From Paraspadella gotoi (Eukaryota > Chaetognatha): 64,000 bases of DNA. Every line of letters begins with the position of its first letter. Positions within the stretch are counted from its first letter, which is position 1. Where the stretch lies: positions 24,859,605-24,923,604 of the forward strand of contig CM119265.1 in assembly GCA_051294375.1 (NCBI GenBank), written 5' to 3'. The notes below the pieces were generated by a model. It had not been told where the DNA came from. It searched no databases and saw nothing but the letters and a program-made list of their open reading frames with translations. The position numbers were made by a program, and so were the translations under genes. Shown in pieces: positions 47,643 through 61,400 of this stretch.

Positions 47643-49403
47643 GTTTTTGTGATACTTTCGCAGTTCTTTAGGTGCTCTTAATTAATACTCGTATTTTTAT
47701 ACTTTTACGTCAAATTTTCGGTTGTATTAAGCAATAAAATGTGATTTTTTTCTTCACAAAGTAGTTAATTCCATTTTTTACATACTTGATGATGAAAAGT
47801 GCCTTTACATAAACAACATACTCGTGTTTTCTATTTTTACAATGGTCCATAATTGCTATATATGGAGATTTGCCGTGTTATTGATAAATTGTTTTTGTCA
47901 ATTTTCCTTGCATCTGCATGTTTTTTATTCTAGATTTTTCCTGCTTTGTGAAAATTAGAAATTTATGCCGATTGAGATGAGCGTTCTACACTTGGTTTAA
48001 TGGTTAAACCGTAAATTAGTTATCATATAAAGGTAGGGAGTCTACAGCTTGCTATTTAGCGATAGGTTGGTTATAAGTGAAATGTTTTTTTTTTAAACTT
48101 GACTGACTTGAGCTATAACTTTTCCTGATTGGTAAATTTTTACTTTTACGCTCATTAATTAAAAAAAATATTTTTAAGAATTTTGATATTCATAATGTTA
48201 TGAATTCGCTGTAATTAAAATTATGTAGAAGACAAATTAGAGCAATCAATGCTGGGATTGTCATTTTGTTATATATTTCGTAACGAACCGATTCCAGGTT
48301 TTTTCCTGCTTGAAAATGTTGTTGTCCTCTTGTTCCTCATTTCTCCGTGAAATTTATTCCTAATTTCCATTTATTTATTTTCACTTATATTTTGTATTGC
48401 CTACGGCTGTTTGAAAATTATCCTTTTCAAAGTTAAACTTATGACTTACATTCGACCTGACAGTCTAAATCCTGGATGTTGAGATATGCAACTTAGCAAG
48501 TATTTCAGATGTGAAAGTTCGATTGTCATTATTGCGTCTATCCCTTGTAATTTCACATTTGCTCTCCTTATTTAGTGAATTAGTCGATCACGCACATTCA
48601 CGATTTTGCGACCAAATGAAAATCGTAATAATTTTTTTTCGGGATAGAGAAGTGGTTTCTCAATCAAAATTAGTCAAATTTTAATTAGCCATTACTTTAT
48701 AAAAAATATTTTTTCTATATAACTTCGAGGAAGTAAAAAATTCGGCGATCTTAGATTTGAATACGTTCTTGAGGCTTATGGGAAGTTCATTGTTAAAATT
48801 TATTTGTTTAAAATATTATTTCAAAAATTTTAGTTATATATACTTAAGCTGAGATTACGTTTTAAACTTATCTTTAATCCTAACTTAGCCTTACCCCTAA
48901 CCCTAACTTACCTTTAACCTTAATTTAACCCTAAACTTAATTTACCCCTTACCCTAACTTACCCTGAAGCTTAATTTACCCTTATCCTATTTTTAACTTA
49001 CCCTTTTTTATCGTCGCAATCGCTTTGCGTTTGCGACGATCTCGTAACGCTTTTGCACGTCGTTGTTTAACTTACATTTAATCTTAATTTATTCCAAACT
49101 TTAGTTTAGTATAACCTTAACTAATTTGTATATATTATATAATTATTACATAATATTAATATAATAACAATAACAAATATGAAAAAATTATATCCGAATT
49201 CCTTTAATTTTTCTTTCCGAAAATTTTTTTTTTCCGTTCTGTTTTGTTCTTCTTTTTCCGTTAATTTATTAAGAAAAACCTTGCTCTTCATTTTCCCATA
49301 TACTTCGAGAACGTAATTTATCTCCAGAAATTCAAAAAAATTGATTTGATTTGTAGAATAAATTTGTCAAAACAATTTAAACGAATGATGAGACTCAATA
49401 AAC
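47643..49403. other. Intergenic stretch between the Rho GTPase gene and UBR4
   Basis: AT-rich, with no gene visible. It holds the right inverted arm (48850-49265) with CCCTAA-like repeats at 48870-48995 and, inside it, a hairpin-repeat insertion at 49009-49062. A GCAATAAAATGTG near 47730-47745 is a plausible poly(A) signal for the Rho gene. The UBR4 promoter must lie close to 49265-49400. Confidence 0.6.
48850..49265. repeat. Right arm of the long inverted repeat
   Basis: Inverted partner of 44570-44960, with CTTACCCCTAACCCTAACTT tracts and, further on, TTCTGTTTTGTTCTTCTTTTTC. The arm is interrupted at 49009-49062 by a copy of the ATCGTCGCAA hairpin repeat. Confidence 0.6.
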
Positions 49404-52400
49404 ATGGATAAACTCTTGGCGGCCAATGGGCAAACGCCCACCCTGGATTGGGCGACTGGGATTCAACCCCTGCTCGCCACAACCTTTTCCGCCTTCAACA
49501 AAAATGACGTTCCTGAAATCGCCAAGAACATCGTCAAAAGGTTAATAAACGAATGACAAAATTTATATTTTATTGAAACATTTAATCGCATCTCTATACT
49601 AATTTACAGTGAAGGGGCGCTGCTCTCTTCGGACAAGGATCACGAACCCTTTTGCTCGTCGGTGGTGGCGTTGGCGAGCCATTACTTAGGAGCTGCGGCG
49701 CCGACGCTGCCCAAGTCTCACCTCAGCGTGGTGACCGCCGCGTCAAAAGTGCTTCTCCGATACTTGCTGGCCAATCTGGACTCGTCCCCAGAACACCGGG
49801 TTCTCTCTCAAGTTGGTTCTCGTTTTTTTTGGTTTTTTTTTTATTTCTGTCGACCAAAAATTGATTCTTTTGCTTTATAGTACGTTTAATTTACATCTAC
49901 AAATATATTATTTCCTATTCTCCTCTCCTCCCTTTTCCTTCTCCCCTTTTAGTCGCAGATCCTTCAACTGATCCGATGTCTCTGCCGCGGGACCCTCGGC
50001 CTCCATCGAAACGACGTCGCCTTCTTCGTCTCTCGCCTCAAATCCGAAGACCTCAAAGTTCCGGGTTTTTGCCGCGTGCCTCGGGCGCCGGAAGTCGCCG
50101 CGGGTGAGGGCCACTGAGAGGCAGTTATGTTTATTAGTTGAACACTTTGCTCCCCTGGTTTTTGTAGCCCATGGCGATTTCAGTTTCATAAACTTGCCAA
50201 TAAATTTGGTCAATTTTCTCTTGATTTAAAATTATTTTTTTTTTGTCCTTTGACGCCTACTGCCTCCTTTTCCTCAGATTCCTCTGCGTCGAAGGACAAG
50301 GAGAACGCGAATCCAGCGACCAACGCCGACGTGTCGTCGCCTCCACCGCAGGCGTCGAAACGCCCTCGCCTCGGCGACACAACCATCAATCTGTTCGAGC
50401 AGCTCACTTCCGTTTTTCACGAGGTCATCGCCAGTGGCTCTGGTGCCGGCTCCGCGACCCACCTCCCGCTGCGGTCTATTTATGCCTCACTCACTGACAA
50501 CGCCACCGCCGCCGCAGCGGTTTCCGGTAGTTAGAACCTTAGCAACCGTTTTTAAGTGGAATATGTCCCCTTTTCAGTCTGACCAATTTTTGGAGCGATG
50601 GTTGGAGTATGTAACTGTAATTGCTCTCAATTCTTAGTAACCACTGCTACCTAAAAAAATAAAAAAAAAAAAAATAACAACAACCTTTTGCCTCTAGCCC
50701 CGGCGCCTCCCGCGTCGACGACCTCCACTTCCCCGTCGACGGGCTCCTTGTGGACGACGACATCGGGATCCCTGTCGCATCAACCGCCGGCGTTCGTGGG
50801 GCATCTGGTAGCGGATCCCCAGGAGGAGATGAGGATGCTGTTCGCACACAAAAACCTGGCGTCCTTCAAGGCGCTGAGAGGTCGAGAAATTCTGTTGGAG
50901 ACGTGCTACGCGCTCCCGTGCATCGTCCGCTACGTGGTAAAGCACGAGGAGGTCATGCTGGGGAGCGACTTGGCTCTTCCCGGCAACGGAGTGTGCCTTC
51001 CGGTCTCTCCGCAAGAGGCCGCCGTCATCAAGGCCACGTGAGTTTAAACGATGGGTGTTTCTTTTCTCGTTTTTGAATAAGTTTTATTTGCAAGTAGTTT
51101 TAAAATTTATTATATTTCCTCTTTTGTCCAAGACTTCCCGCTTTGCTGGCTGACGTTTGCGTCGTCTACCGCGCTTTTCAACTTCCGGTCCTGGAGCCGT
51201 TAACGCCGGCGCGGTTGCAGAAGGTGACGGGGGTGACGATGGCGTGCCTCCACGCCGCCCTCAACGTCGTCGCCGCCGTCGAATCCTTTCCAGCCGTCGG
51301 ATCCAACAGCTCGAAAACCTGTAAGGAAGAGTGCAATTAGTCGAGCTAAAGGATTTCAAGGAATTTTTTCAATGTGCATTGCCCGCCTTGCCAGCCGCTT
51401 CACAACCGTTGTCGACGACTCCCTTACCAGCAAGCTCATCTGCCTCCGGCGCTCCGCTCGCCCAGAGATCCAAATCCGTGCCCGATCCGAAGAACTTGCA
51501 AGGCGGTTGGTTATTTTAACCGTCGTTAGTGTTGTTTCAAAACTAATTGAATTGAATTAGGTTAACATTTTTTCAGTACCGTCCCTGATCGACGAGACAG
51601 ACGCGCAACAATTGGCGACGGCCGTCGTCCATCGATGCCTCGACGTCTTTAATCTGGCGGCGGAGGCCATCAAGTCATCGAGTCGCGCCGGCGGTCACGT
51701 GAGTCCTCCCTTCCCCTTTTGTCACAACAACAACTACAAAAAACAACTCACCCCACCCCCATTCTTCTTGTCTTCATCAGGTGTTTCAAAACACTCTGCT
51801 AATCGGGTCTTGGACCCTCCTCTCCGGGCTAAAGGTCATGCTGTCCCTTTCCAACGCCGCCCTCGCCGACGGCCCGGCCAAGACGCAACCGAGAAAGCAT
51901 CTCTCGACCTCCGATGCGCCCGATTCTTTGCAATTGAGTCCGCTGCCCATCTTGGGCCAGCGCCCGTCCTCGTCCTCGATTCATTCAGGTTTTTTTTTTA
52001 TTTCGTCAAACTCTAAGCGACAACCCGTTGGTTTTTTATTCTTTTTGACATGGCAGAGCGGTCGACGCTGAACTCCGGCGCGACATCTCACATGACGGCG
52101 TCGCTAGTGACGTTCGCTTTAAATCAGTTGGCCGTGCTAATGAGCGATCTGGAGCTCGAGACGGACGGAGACTCTCCTCTCTTTGCCGATACAGACTGGT
52201 GAGCACGAGCTCCTTAAATATTCATTCGTCCGTTTCTAAAAGTCAACCAATGTATCGTTCTCAGGTATTCTCCCCCGGAGAGCGTTGAAATGATCGCAGC
52301 TCTCCCCACCGACCTTTTGACGACCTACACGGCGCGTCAACGATTTTCGATCCTCAAGCACGGATGCCGAATGCCGCGACTCTTGCTCGGCTTCGTCTTC

Positions 52401-55400
52401 TGGGCTTTCAAAAGAGCCTCCGCCATCGCCAGGCTTAAACTCGCCCCGCGTGGGTAAGGTTTCAACGTTTACCGTCTATATTTTAAAATGATTTCGTACA
52501 TTTATTTTGTTCTTAAAATTTTCTAGCAACCAAGGCGGCGAGGGTGATGGCAACTCGAGTACCACTTCCGATTCCAACACTTACTACGAAGACGACTTCA
52601 GCAGCAGCGAGGACAGCAGCGGTAACAGACGCGGCAGCAGAAAAAAAAATATCATTTAATTTATTTTTCTCACGAAAATTCAAATCATTTCATTCACGTA
52701 TTTCAACGAAACAAACTTTTTTATGCTACGACAAAAAAAAAACATAAATAAATCGGGAATAAGTATCGAAATTGGAAAAACACTCAATTTTCTCCACGCA
52801 ACATCTTCAGCCCTTGTTGAGAATTTATGAATTAGTCTCAGTCCTCTTCCCCTTTATCTCCTTCCTCCTCGTCTCTTTCCTTGGAGGACGGCTTCACCGC
52901 CTCCAACAGCGCGTCGTCGTGAGCGTCGAAAAGAACGTCATCCACTTGAATTTCATATTCGAAATATTAATCGTTAATGTACGAGATCGATGGAGAGTCC
53001 CTTCAACAACCTGCGGAAGTATTGACGCCCACTACGGCGGCGTTGCTGCAGCCCGTCATCGAATCGTCCATGGAAGTCTCCAGCAGCTTTGGAGGGGAAG
53101 TGGGATGAAAGATATACGGCTCGTTCTCTCTTTCTTTTCCTCCCCTGACCTGATCTCTCGAGACGACGCTGCCGTTGAGCTGGCTCCGTTCCGGATTATC
53201 CTCTTCTTCCTCCTCAGCGCGGTATCGCTTCCCGCTCTTCGTTCCCCATAGATTCGCATTGGTCACTTTTCGCAAGAGACTCTGATTCTTGGTCGGAGTC
53301 GAGAGCGGGCTGCTCGTCACGAACTTGGCGTCGTGCCCTGTGATAATCCATTGTTGTCACTTGATTATTAGAGTGGTGAAGGGATGGGAGCTTCGCGGCA
53401 GTTTTCGCTCGACCTTTTAGGATCAACGGTCGGGTGACCAATCCCTGGGGCGGGTCTTTTGTTCCCGGTTCCGGCGATTTCTTCTTTTCCGCGTTGTTGT
53501 TCTTTGTTTTTGTTGTTTAGGGCCAAAAGAGTATCAATTCAGAAGAAAATAAATGACTAGTTTTATTTTTAAATATTTTAAAAATTGAAACTGCCTCTTC
53601 CTAGTTGCTTTAGGCTCAGCGATTGTTTTAACATTCAACCTTCTCCAATTTCTCCTGACCAATTCTCACTCTATTGACGTAAGATCCGGGTTGAGATCTC
53701 GGCGCACCCGGCTCGTAAACGAAGTTTCCTCTTCGGACGAGACCGAAACACGGGATGATGAAAAGCGTCAGCGCCGCCAGGTGGAACGATGTCAGCACGA
53801 CGAGGATCGTCATGGTTGCCAGGCCGTAGTCGAACCCGCGCCATCCGAGCGGAAAGTGGGGGCACACCCCGTTTTCTTCGGGCTAATTCGCGGAGAGGGT
53901 GCCGGATTGGGACGGGGGATGAGTATTTTTAAAGAAATTTTACCCTCGCCGACCCTTACTTTAACATTCTGGTTTTGCATCTTGAGCCATGCATCCCGTT
54001 TGACTGAAAAGAAATTCAGGATGGCAGGAGAATTGAAAAGAAAAGGTCTCGGCGGTCTTTATTTTTAGTCACACCTATGACGTGCTCCGATTGGTTTCCG
54101 TCCATCACTCCGTTCGTTCCGATCGCGTTGGTTAGATTAATGAGCGAATCGCTAAAGTCCTGCGCCTCCTTGAGTTTCTCGTCTTCTCTGTCGGTCACCG
54201 TCGTCTTCGCCGTCGAATTCGACTCGTTGCTCGTCATCCACGGCATCGACGTCCCGTAAAGAAGCCAGTAGCCGAACATGAACACGCTCGCCGTCATGAA
54301 GACGAGACCCCAGAGATGATATAAAGTCTCAAGACGACCTACGGTGCAGCAGAGCCTGCGAGGAAGGATCATTGGAGATAGATAATTATATATCATATTG
54401 AGACGTCTGTTTACTTTTTACCTGTACTTTTCGCACAGAGTCATCACCCCCAAATTGAATAGAATCGAAATGAATAAAACAATGATGACGAACGTCGCCG
54501 TCGTCGGTCTGTCGCACGAAGTACCGTCCGCAGTGACTGAGATTTTGATTGTTGAAATTTTGGTCAATTTGCTTTATTCAATAAGAGTGTCGTGCTTTAT
54601 AATCAAACCCGGCGTCTCGGTGCACAAGAGCGTGCAAATGATGCCGATGGTGCACAGAATAAAAATAGCCAGTTTGAGAAAGAAGACGAAGTTGAGTTGC
54701 CAGGTTGGTCTATCCATCATCGAATGCGGGCACGTCGTTGGCATCGTCGTCGCTATCGTCGGGCAATCGGCACTAGTTGTTGAAATTTTAAAACCTCGAT
54801 TTTAGTTAAAATATAGTCGAATAATCGTAATTATGTGCTCTTCTACTCGTGTTGCCACTCTTTGGTCGGATGACGGCTGTGGTTGACGTAAGGAGTGCCG
54901 TGGTCCATATCGCGACTACGGTCGAGACTGCGATCAAAACTTTGATCCAGACTCCGATCTAGACTTCCATCCTCGGTTTCGCTCTTTTGTCCCTAAAACG
55001 ATTTTTTTTCTCAATCGGAAATCGGCTTTAACAATAAAACGTACGTCGTGTCATCTTTTATCTAAGGAGATGAATTAGACTCTAGACCTCGATCTTCTTG
55101 TCAAAGTGCCACTCCTCCATTTCCCGCGCCACGCTGTCGTCGTGCAACTCTTGCAAAAAAGGCGAATCGTTGCCACCGCTCAAGAGTTTATTTTTAAACT
55201 CCACGTAGTGACTGAACATTTGTCGGTCGGGACCGGATTTTTTTTTTATTGGGCGCCGATCTTTCGTTCCATTCGCGAACTAAAGGCGATAAACTTTGTT
55301 TTTAAAGTCACCGTTTGGCGTCGATTTCGTTGCTTTGCTTAAGCGTAATGGGCTGCGAGCGCCGGTCATGCTTGATGTCAGAGAGAATGACTTTTTGAGA

Positions 55401-58400
55401 TATAAGGGTAAATTCAACACATTCGCTTATTCATTCATTCATTCTTTGTTAGAGGGAGATTGTTGTGGGCAATGCCGGCGGGCTGTTGAATTGTTTCTCA
55501 AATCAATTTGGTAATCCCTCTTAGACGACGACGAACCCATCCTGGGTCAGTGGATCACCTCCACCCTCGCGACGGCGTCTCCGCCCTCCACTTCCGGTTC
55601 GCGTCGTCGTCGTCGGGCGGGGAAATCAGCGATGGCGGCGACGGCGGAGGAGAGCGAGGACGATGCTATGGATCTCGACGTAGACGATCGATTGGACGGT
55701 GAGAGAGAGAGAGAGAGAGAGAGCGAGCTAGCGCCGAGTAGTCATTAGATTAAATTATCAAATTCCCTTATCCATTTTCTTTTTTTTCCTCCCAATTTTT
55801 TTGTACTCTTTACTTTTTGTAACACACTTCACCTGTTATGGGGCATACCTTTATCCTTTCTTTTCAGAAATCAATATTGTTCCTTGGTAAATTTGTTTCC
55901 TCATTTAACCCCTTTCAACGTCCACCGTCTAAAGGCCCCGTTCACGACGCCCTGATGACGGCGCTGTTTGAAGGCGACGCCGACAACGACGCTTTCGCGC
56001 CGGGCGCCCTGACTCTGGCGCGCGGAACTCGCGAGCAGATCGCCGGCCTCGTTTACCTCGCGGCCGAGACGCTCAACTTTGTGGAGACGCGCTTCGTGTC
56101 TAGTCAGCAGCCCGACGTGAAAAGATGCTTGAGGTGAGAACTGCTTGGTGGTGATATATTTGCATTGATGGAAAACTATCAGTGATATATGTCCTCTCAC
56201 GTCCATCAGCGAGGCTCTCGGTGACGAAGAACTCGCCTCTCTCGCTTTCATCATCCGCGAGATGGACGGCGACGCGAGCTTGGCCACTCTGGCCTCCTCC
56301 CAAACATCCGCCTCTCCCGGGGCGAGTCTCTTTGCCTCTGTGACTTTCTCCCCGTCACTCGCGCCATCTTCGCCGACGACGGGTTCCCCCCCGCGTCCCG
56401 CCCTCCCGCCTTTTCAGACTTTCTCCGTGGCGTTGTCGAGGTTTACCCACGGCCTCGTCGCCACGCAGCTGTTGGACCACAACAAGCAGGTGATTGACTA
56501 CTCGACTTTCCGTGTCATAAAAAAGGATATGGCGTGAGCTGATATTCACTCCCACCGCCTTCCTCCTTCCTCAACCAAAACCAGGATCGCCTCCTCTACG
56601 AATTAAACATCTCCCCCGTCTCGGTCGATCCTTGGCCGTTGAGCGTGCCGCCGCGTACATTGGGCGTTCTTGCCCAAGTGCTGCTGTTGCGCCTTCAGCC
56701 CGGCGCAGCGGCGCCGCAACAGCGTTCAACGCACTCGGCCGGAGCCGTAGACCCGCTCTCCGGGGATTCGGTTGCGCCTCTCGACTCTTCCGCCCTCGGG
56801 GCGCAGTTGCCGACTCCCTCCGCAAGTATGGGACTCAAATCTTCAGCAGGTACAGTAGACGTAAAAAATGGTTTCCTTCGGTGGTGGACTCTGTGAAAGA
56901 TAGTTTTCTCAAACTTTCTGTCGATATTGTGGCGACTTTTGTAGCGAGATATCTCGTTTTTAATATTTTTCGTTTCGCCTTTAGTAATTGTTAAGAGTTT
57001 CGCGCAACCTTTTTCCACTTCGCTACGAACAGAGGCGGCCATTGTCAACATCTGGGTCCGCCTCCTCAACACCTTGAAGCGCGACATCTTGACGGCGCGA
57101 ACAGACGCAGACGACGTCAACGTCGAGCATGCCCAGTTGCTCCTCTTTCTCTTTCACACTTTGCCGCTCATGCAGAAAAAATCGTTGCTGCTTCAGTTGG
57201 CCAGGGTGAGGAGAAAGACTTTAATTATAAAAATAAGTTGATAGGAGACTGAGGATTATATTCACTTGAAATTTCCCCCTCTCCAGACGATCATCACCGT
57301 TGTCGACGGTCCGCCCTCCGTCGCCTCCGTTTCCAAAACTCGCCTGGGCCACGCCCTCGAATACTTGAGTCCGCTGCCTTTGACGCGACTCTTGCTCGTG
57401 TTCGAGTACCTTTTGCACAACTTCTACGATCCGCCGGCGATGCTCTTCGAACAAGTCACTTGGAATCTGTTCACTTCTTTCGTTCTGCCCTCGTCAACCC
57501 CTGGTGAGTAGCGGCAAACATTTCTGAAAGAAGATGAATTTTGTTTGTTTTATCTCTGCGGTCCTCGTCCAATCTGCGTCCTTCTTGTATTGATATTTTC
57601 TAATTCTCATAATTGGATGATGGTAAGATTTTTATCTTTTACAACTTCCCTCCAAAGGTGGCGCCGAATTGGGCTTGACAGTCCCCGCAGAAACCGCCGG
57701 CGTCTCGGAGGTTGTGGGGGGCACCGCCAACGGCAATTCGACATCGAATCAGCCGACTTTGATTCAAGGATCAAGAGACACTCGTCTTTACTTTCCCTGC
57801 GAAGAAGTTGAAGATCCGTTTCAGGTGTCAATCGTTCAACCATATGGGTTTTAGTTCAATGCTTATTTTGTTATTGTTTGAAACCTTGTCTGTTCTCTTT
57901 ATTCATTGGCTTTTTTTCCACCTTACTTTGCTCATCATTTCCTTCCTTTCTCCCCAACCCCCTCGAAACCCCCAGAAATCTTCTCCGCCCTCTTCCTCGT
58001 CGTCTACATTCAAACCGCGTTTCTACGGCCTTGGTCCCTCGACTGACCCGAGTCCTCGAGAGCCGGCCAAAGTTGACGGTTTGGCCTGCGCCTTTCTCGT
58101 CGGCGCCCAAGAGGCGCTCAACTACAATCACTTCTACGACTGCGCCGTGGCGACGCTAAGTGCCGGCACCGCCTTGGACCTCGTGTCTACGTCGGCGTTG
58201 GACCGCGGCGCCAGGCATTATCACTTTCTCGTCGCGTGGCGATTGCTGGGGGCGTTGCCTCCATCGCCCAAGTATCTCGGTAGGTGACGTGATTGAGAGA
58301 CTGCATAAGTCGTTTTTCTTTCTTGGCGTAAAATGAGTAAGATACTTTTCAATTTAGTCAATTTTCCCTGGTTGCGTTTAACTTTAAGCTTAGATACTAG

Positions 58401-61400
58401 AGCTTCTAAATGTCTTGCCTCTCTTCTCTGTACAAAAGATTTGAAAAAATATGGAAATGTTGAGTCTCTTTCGTCATCTTTCTCTCTCCCTCGTTCTCTC
58501 TCTCTCTCTCTCTCTGAATTACATAAAATATTTTATTGATCAAAACGAATTGAATCAGAATCGGGAAAATTTATTTCTTAACACCAAAAAATACCAGAAT
58601 TAACACACACAAAAAAGTAACTCTTTGAAAAACTAAATATTCAAATTTATACAGAAAACAGAAATGGAAAGTTTAAAATTGTGGAGAAAAAAATGTTGAT
58701 GTTTTTTTTGGGGTTCAAATCTAAAACTGAAATTTAACTAAGTGGATTGTCTTAAATTTTCAGTTCTTCCTCTTCCTACCTCTAACTCCACCCTCATTTT
58801 CTTCCCCTCTTCCTATCCCCCAATCCTTCCTCTACCGTTTATCTATAATTCCATATTCCATCCTCCCAAATTCGCCCATATCAAATTATCCATCTAACAG
58901 GCTCTTCAAATCCTTCCCGTTTAACCCTGAAACGCATTTGGTATTAACCATGATCCTCCAATTTTGAAGTAATCCTCCGCGCTTTAAATGTACGGCCAGG
59001 CTTTTCTGCTTAAAGTGACACCATCCGCCGGCCCTCCAGTGTTCCACCCCTTCTAGCCGGGTCACGTTTAGCCCTAAATGACCCGAGGCTACGAGACCCG
59101 TCACGTAAACATCGTCCAGTTTGAAGTAGGGGACATTAGTCGTGGCGGCGGCGACGGCGACGGCCGCTTCCATCGAATAAAGGACGGCGAAACCGAAACA
59201 GAATCGCGGGTAGCGATCGGAAGGGAATTCATTTCTGCTGACGAACCACTTGGAGTGTCGTTTGCGGTTGGGGGAACCGTCCATGTATTTGCAGCCGATG
59301 TAGGGGCCATGGGAGGAGAGGTTGCGCTGTTGCTGGGAGGAGAGGGATTAGGAATTGTTTGGATTCGTAATTGGTCGATTGGTTTGAAAAAGTTAAGATC
59401 GTTAATATTAAACATTAATACCTCTCTCTCTCAGTATTTTTTTAAATTAGGTAGAATGAAACGAGTTACATCCCTGGAATGAGCCGCTTCAGAAGAAATT
59501 ATTTTTATTCTTAACTCATTACATTATTATACCATTTTATTACCTCTTGGGTAATTACGTCGAGATGATATTTAATTTTGTCAACATTAACAATGACGTC
59601 GTCGTCGACTTTAAAGATAAATTCCGCGTTGTGGCAAAACTCTGCGATCCACTTAAGGCCACCAACGGCTTTGTGGGTCATGTTGTAATAGGAGTCAATG
59701 AAATCCTCCTGAAAGAAGTTATTTTCATTAAAATTAATTTCGATTTACGTTAAGAATTTTTTTACATCCACATTCCTTATGCTGACTGATTTTTATAAAT
59801 TCAAGACCAGCAGTTCTTTCACCAAAGCTTCCTTTAGAAACTTTACTTTAGCCATAAGCCCCCCCAAAAAACAATTTGTTTGCATTATCCGCTCAAGTCG
59901 TCAGGGGCTTATCAATTTTATGCACTTTCCCCAACCTGCAATATATCCCCGTGCCATCGACTCTCACTCCTCAGATGATCATTGATTGCCTTGTCTTTGC
60001 TTCTCCCAACCACAAAGACCCGCGGCGCAGAGTCAAAGATTTCCGATGCACGCGCCGCCCACGTGGCTCGGATGACGTCCCGCCTCTTCGCCGCGTCGGG
60101 TCGCGAGTGAACGAGAAAGACGACGGGTACGCTTTCGTGGGTGACGCAGAGAAGTGGGTTGCTTAGCATCGTGCGGAATTCGTGCGGGTTGCAATTGTCG
60201 CAGCGGAGTGGGCGGATGAAAGGGGAAAGTTTGTGGGATGGATGTACAGACTGATTTACTGATGGTTCTACGTATTTCATAGTCGTATCTGTCGTCTTAA
60301 GTGATTCGAAAGACGATTTTGTAGATGATTTTATAGATAGCTCGGCGGACAGTTTTGCCGATGGTTCAGCGGGATCGGCCGATGGTCTTGTAGATGGAGC
60401 GGCCAAAAGTTTTTCAGATGACTGAGCCGGCAGTTTTGTAGAGGATTCGTTAGACTGTTTTGAAGATGATTCAGACGACAGTTGGCTTGGCTTGGGAGAT
60501 GGCTTGGCCAACAGTTTTGTAGATTGTTCTAGCGCGCGCCTTGCCGATGATCTTATAAAAAGTTTATTGGTTGTTTCAATTCTCTGTCTTTGAGTTAATT
60601 TGACAGACGCTTCCAATGATCTCTTAAAGGATTGTCTTTCTTGTGATTGTACCGATGTATTCACGGATCTCCGGGCGGATTGTCTTGTAGATAACATGGA
60701 TTTTCGATTAAAAAATGAAGCAATATGTGACTTGAAAGGATTTTTGTTTCCAAAAGAAAAATTTGTGACTTGAACAACCCTTGACAAGAAATAATATAAT
60801 TTTTATATTGGTTGTACCAATTTCATATAAGAAGGCAAATGAAATTACATTTTGACCAAACCCCTTTGTAAAACCGACCTCTTTCGATCCACGAGATTTC
60901 TTACGACGATAATAACAACGAAAACAAAAACGACGACCATAATCCATCCTCTTCGACGTTTCCGCATCGTGAGATTGAGAGAGATTGCGCTTAACACTCA
61001 GCCAGACAGAGACCGAGACAGTACAAGACATTTTTAGAAATCAAAAGAAGTTGGAAAAAAGATGGAAAGGAAGGTAGTTAGATCAGTAAAGAATCGTTTA
61101 AGCAGAAAAAAGTAAATTGATATTACAACGATTACTTTGGCTCTACTCTTTCAAAAAAAGGAATAATTAAATTAATTATATAATATTGGAATAATCGAAT
61201 TGTGATATAATATTAATAATGGAATAGTCATGTAATAATGGAATCTTCATAAAAATGTTCAATGCAATCATTATGCAATCACAATTATGGAATCTTTATG
61301 CAATATGCAATTATCAAATGGGATCTTTATGCAACAATAGAATCCTTAAACAATGACATCGTCATCGTATCCAATTTTATCAATCAAGACGTTTTATTTC

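Larger units (their letters stand above)
52622..55524 (+). other. UBR4 intron 12, host of two antisense genes
   Basis: A 2.9-kb intron between the exon ending EDSSG and the exon starting [10 protein letters not shown]. The other introns, apart from intron 20, are roughly 60-240 bases, so this one is enlarged by the two minus-strand genes it contains. Confidence 0.85.

Noticed and set aside
53691-54068. Plus-strand 125-codon frame in UBR4 intron 12
   Set aside because: It is the antisense shadow of an exon of the nested tetraspan gene.
55901-56287. Minus-strand frames over UBR4 exons 14-15
   Set aside because: They are shadows of GC-rich coding exons and have no splice-consistent neighbours.
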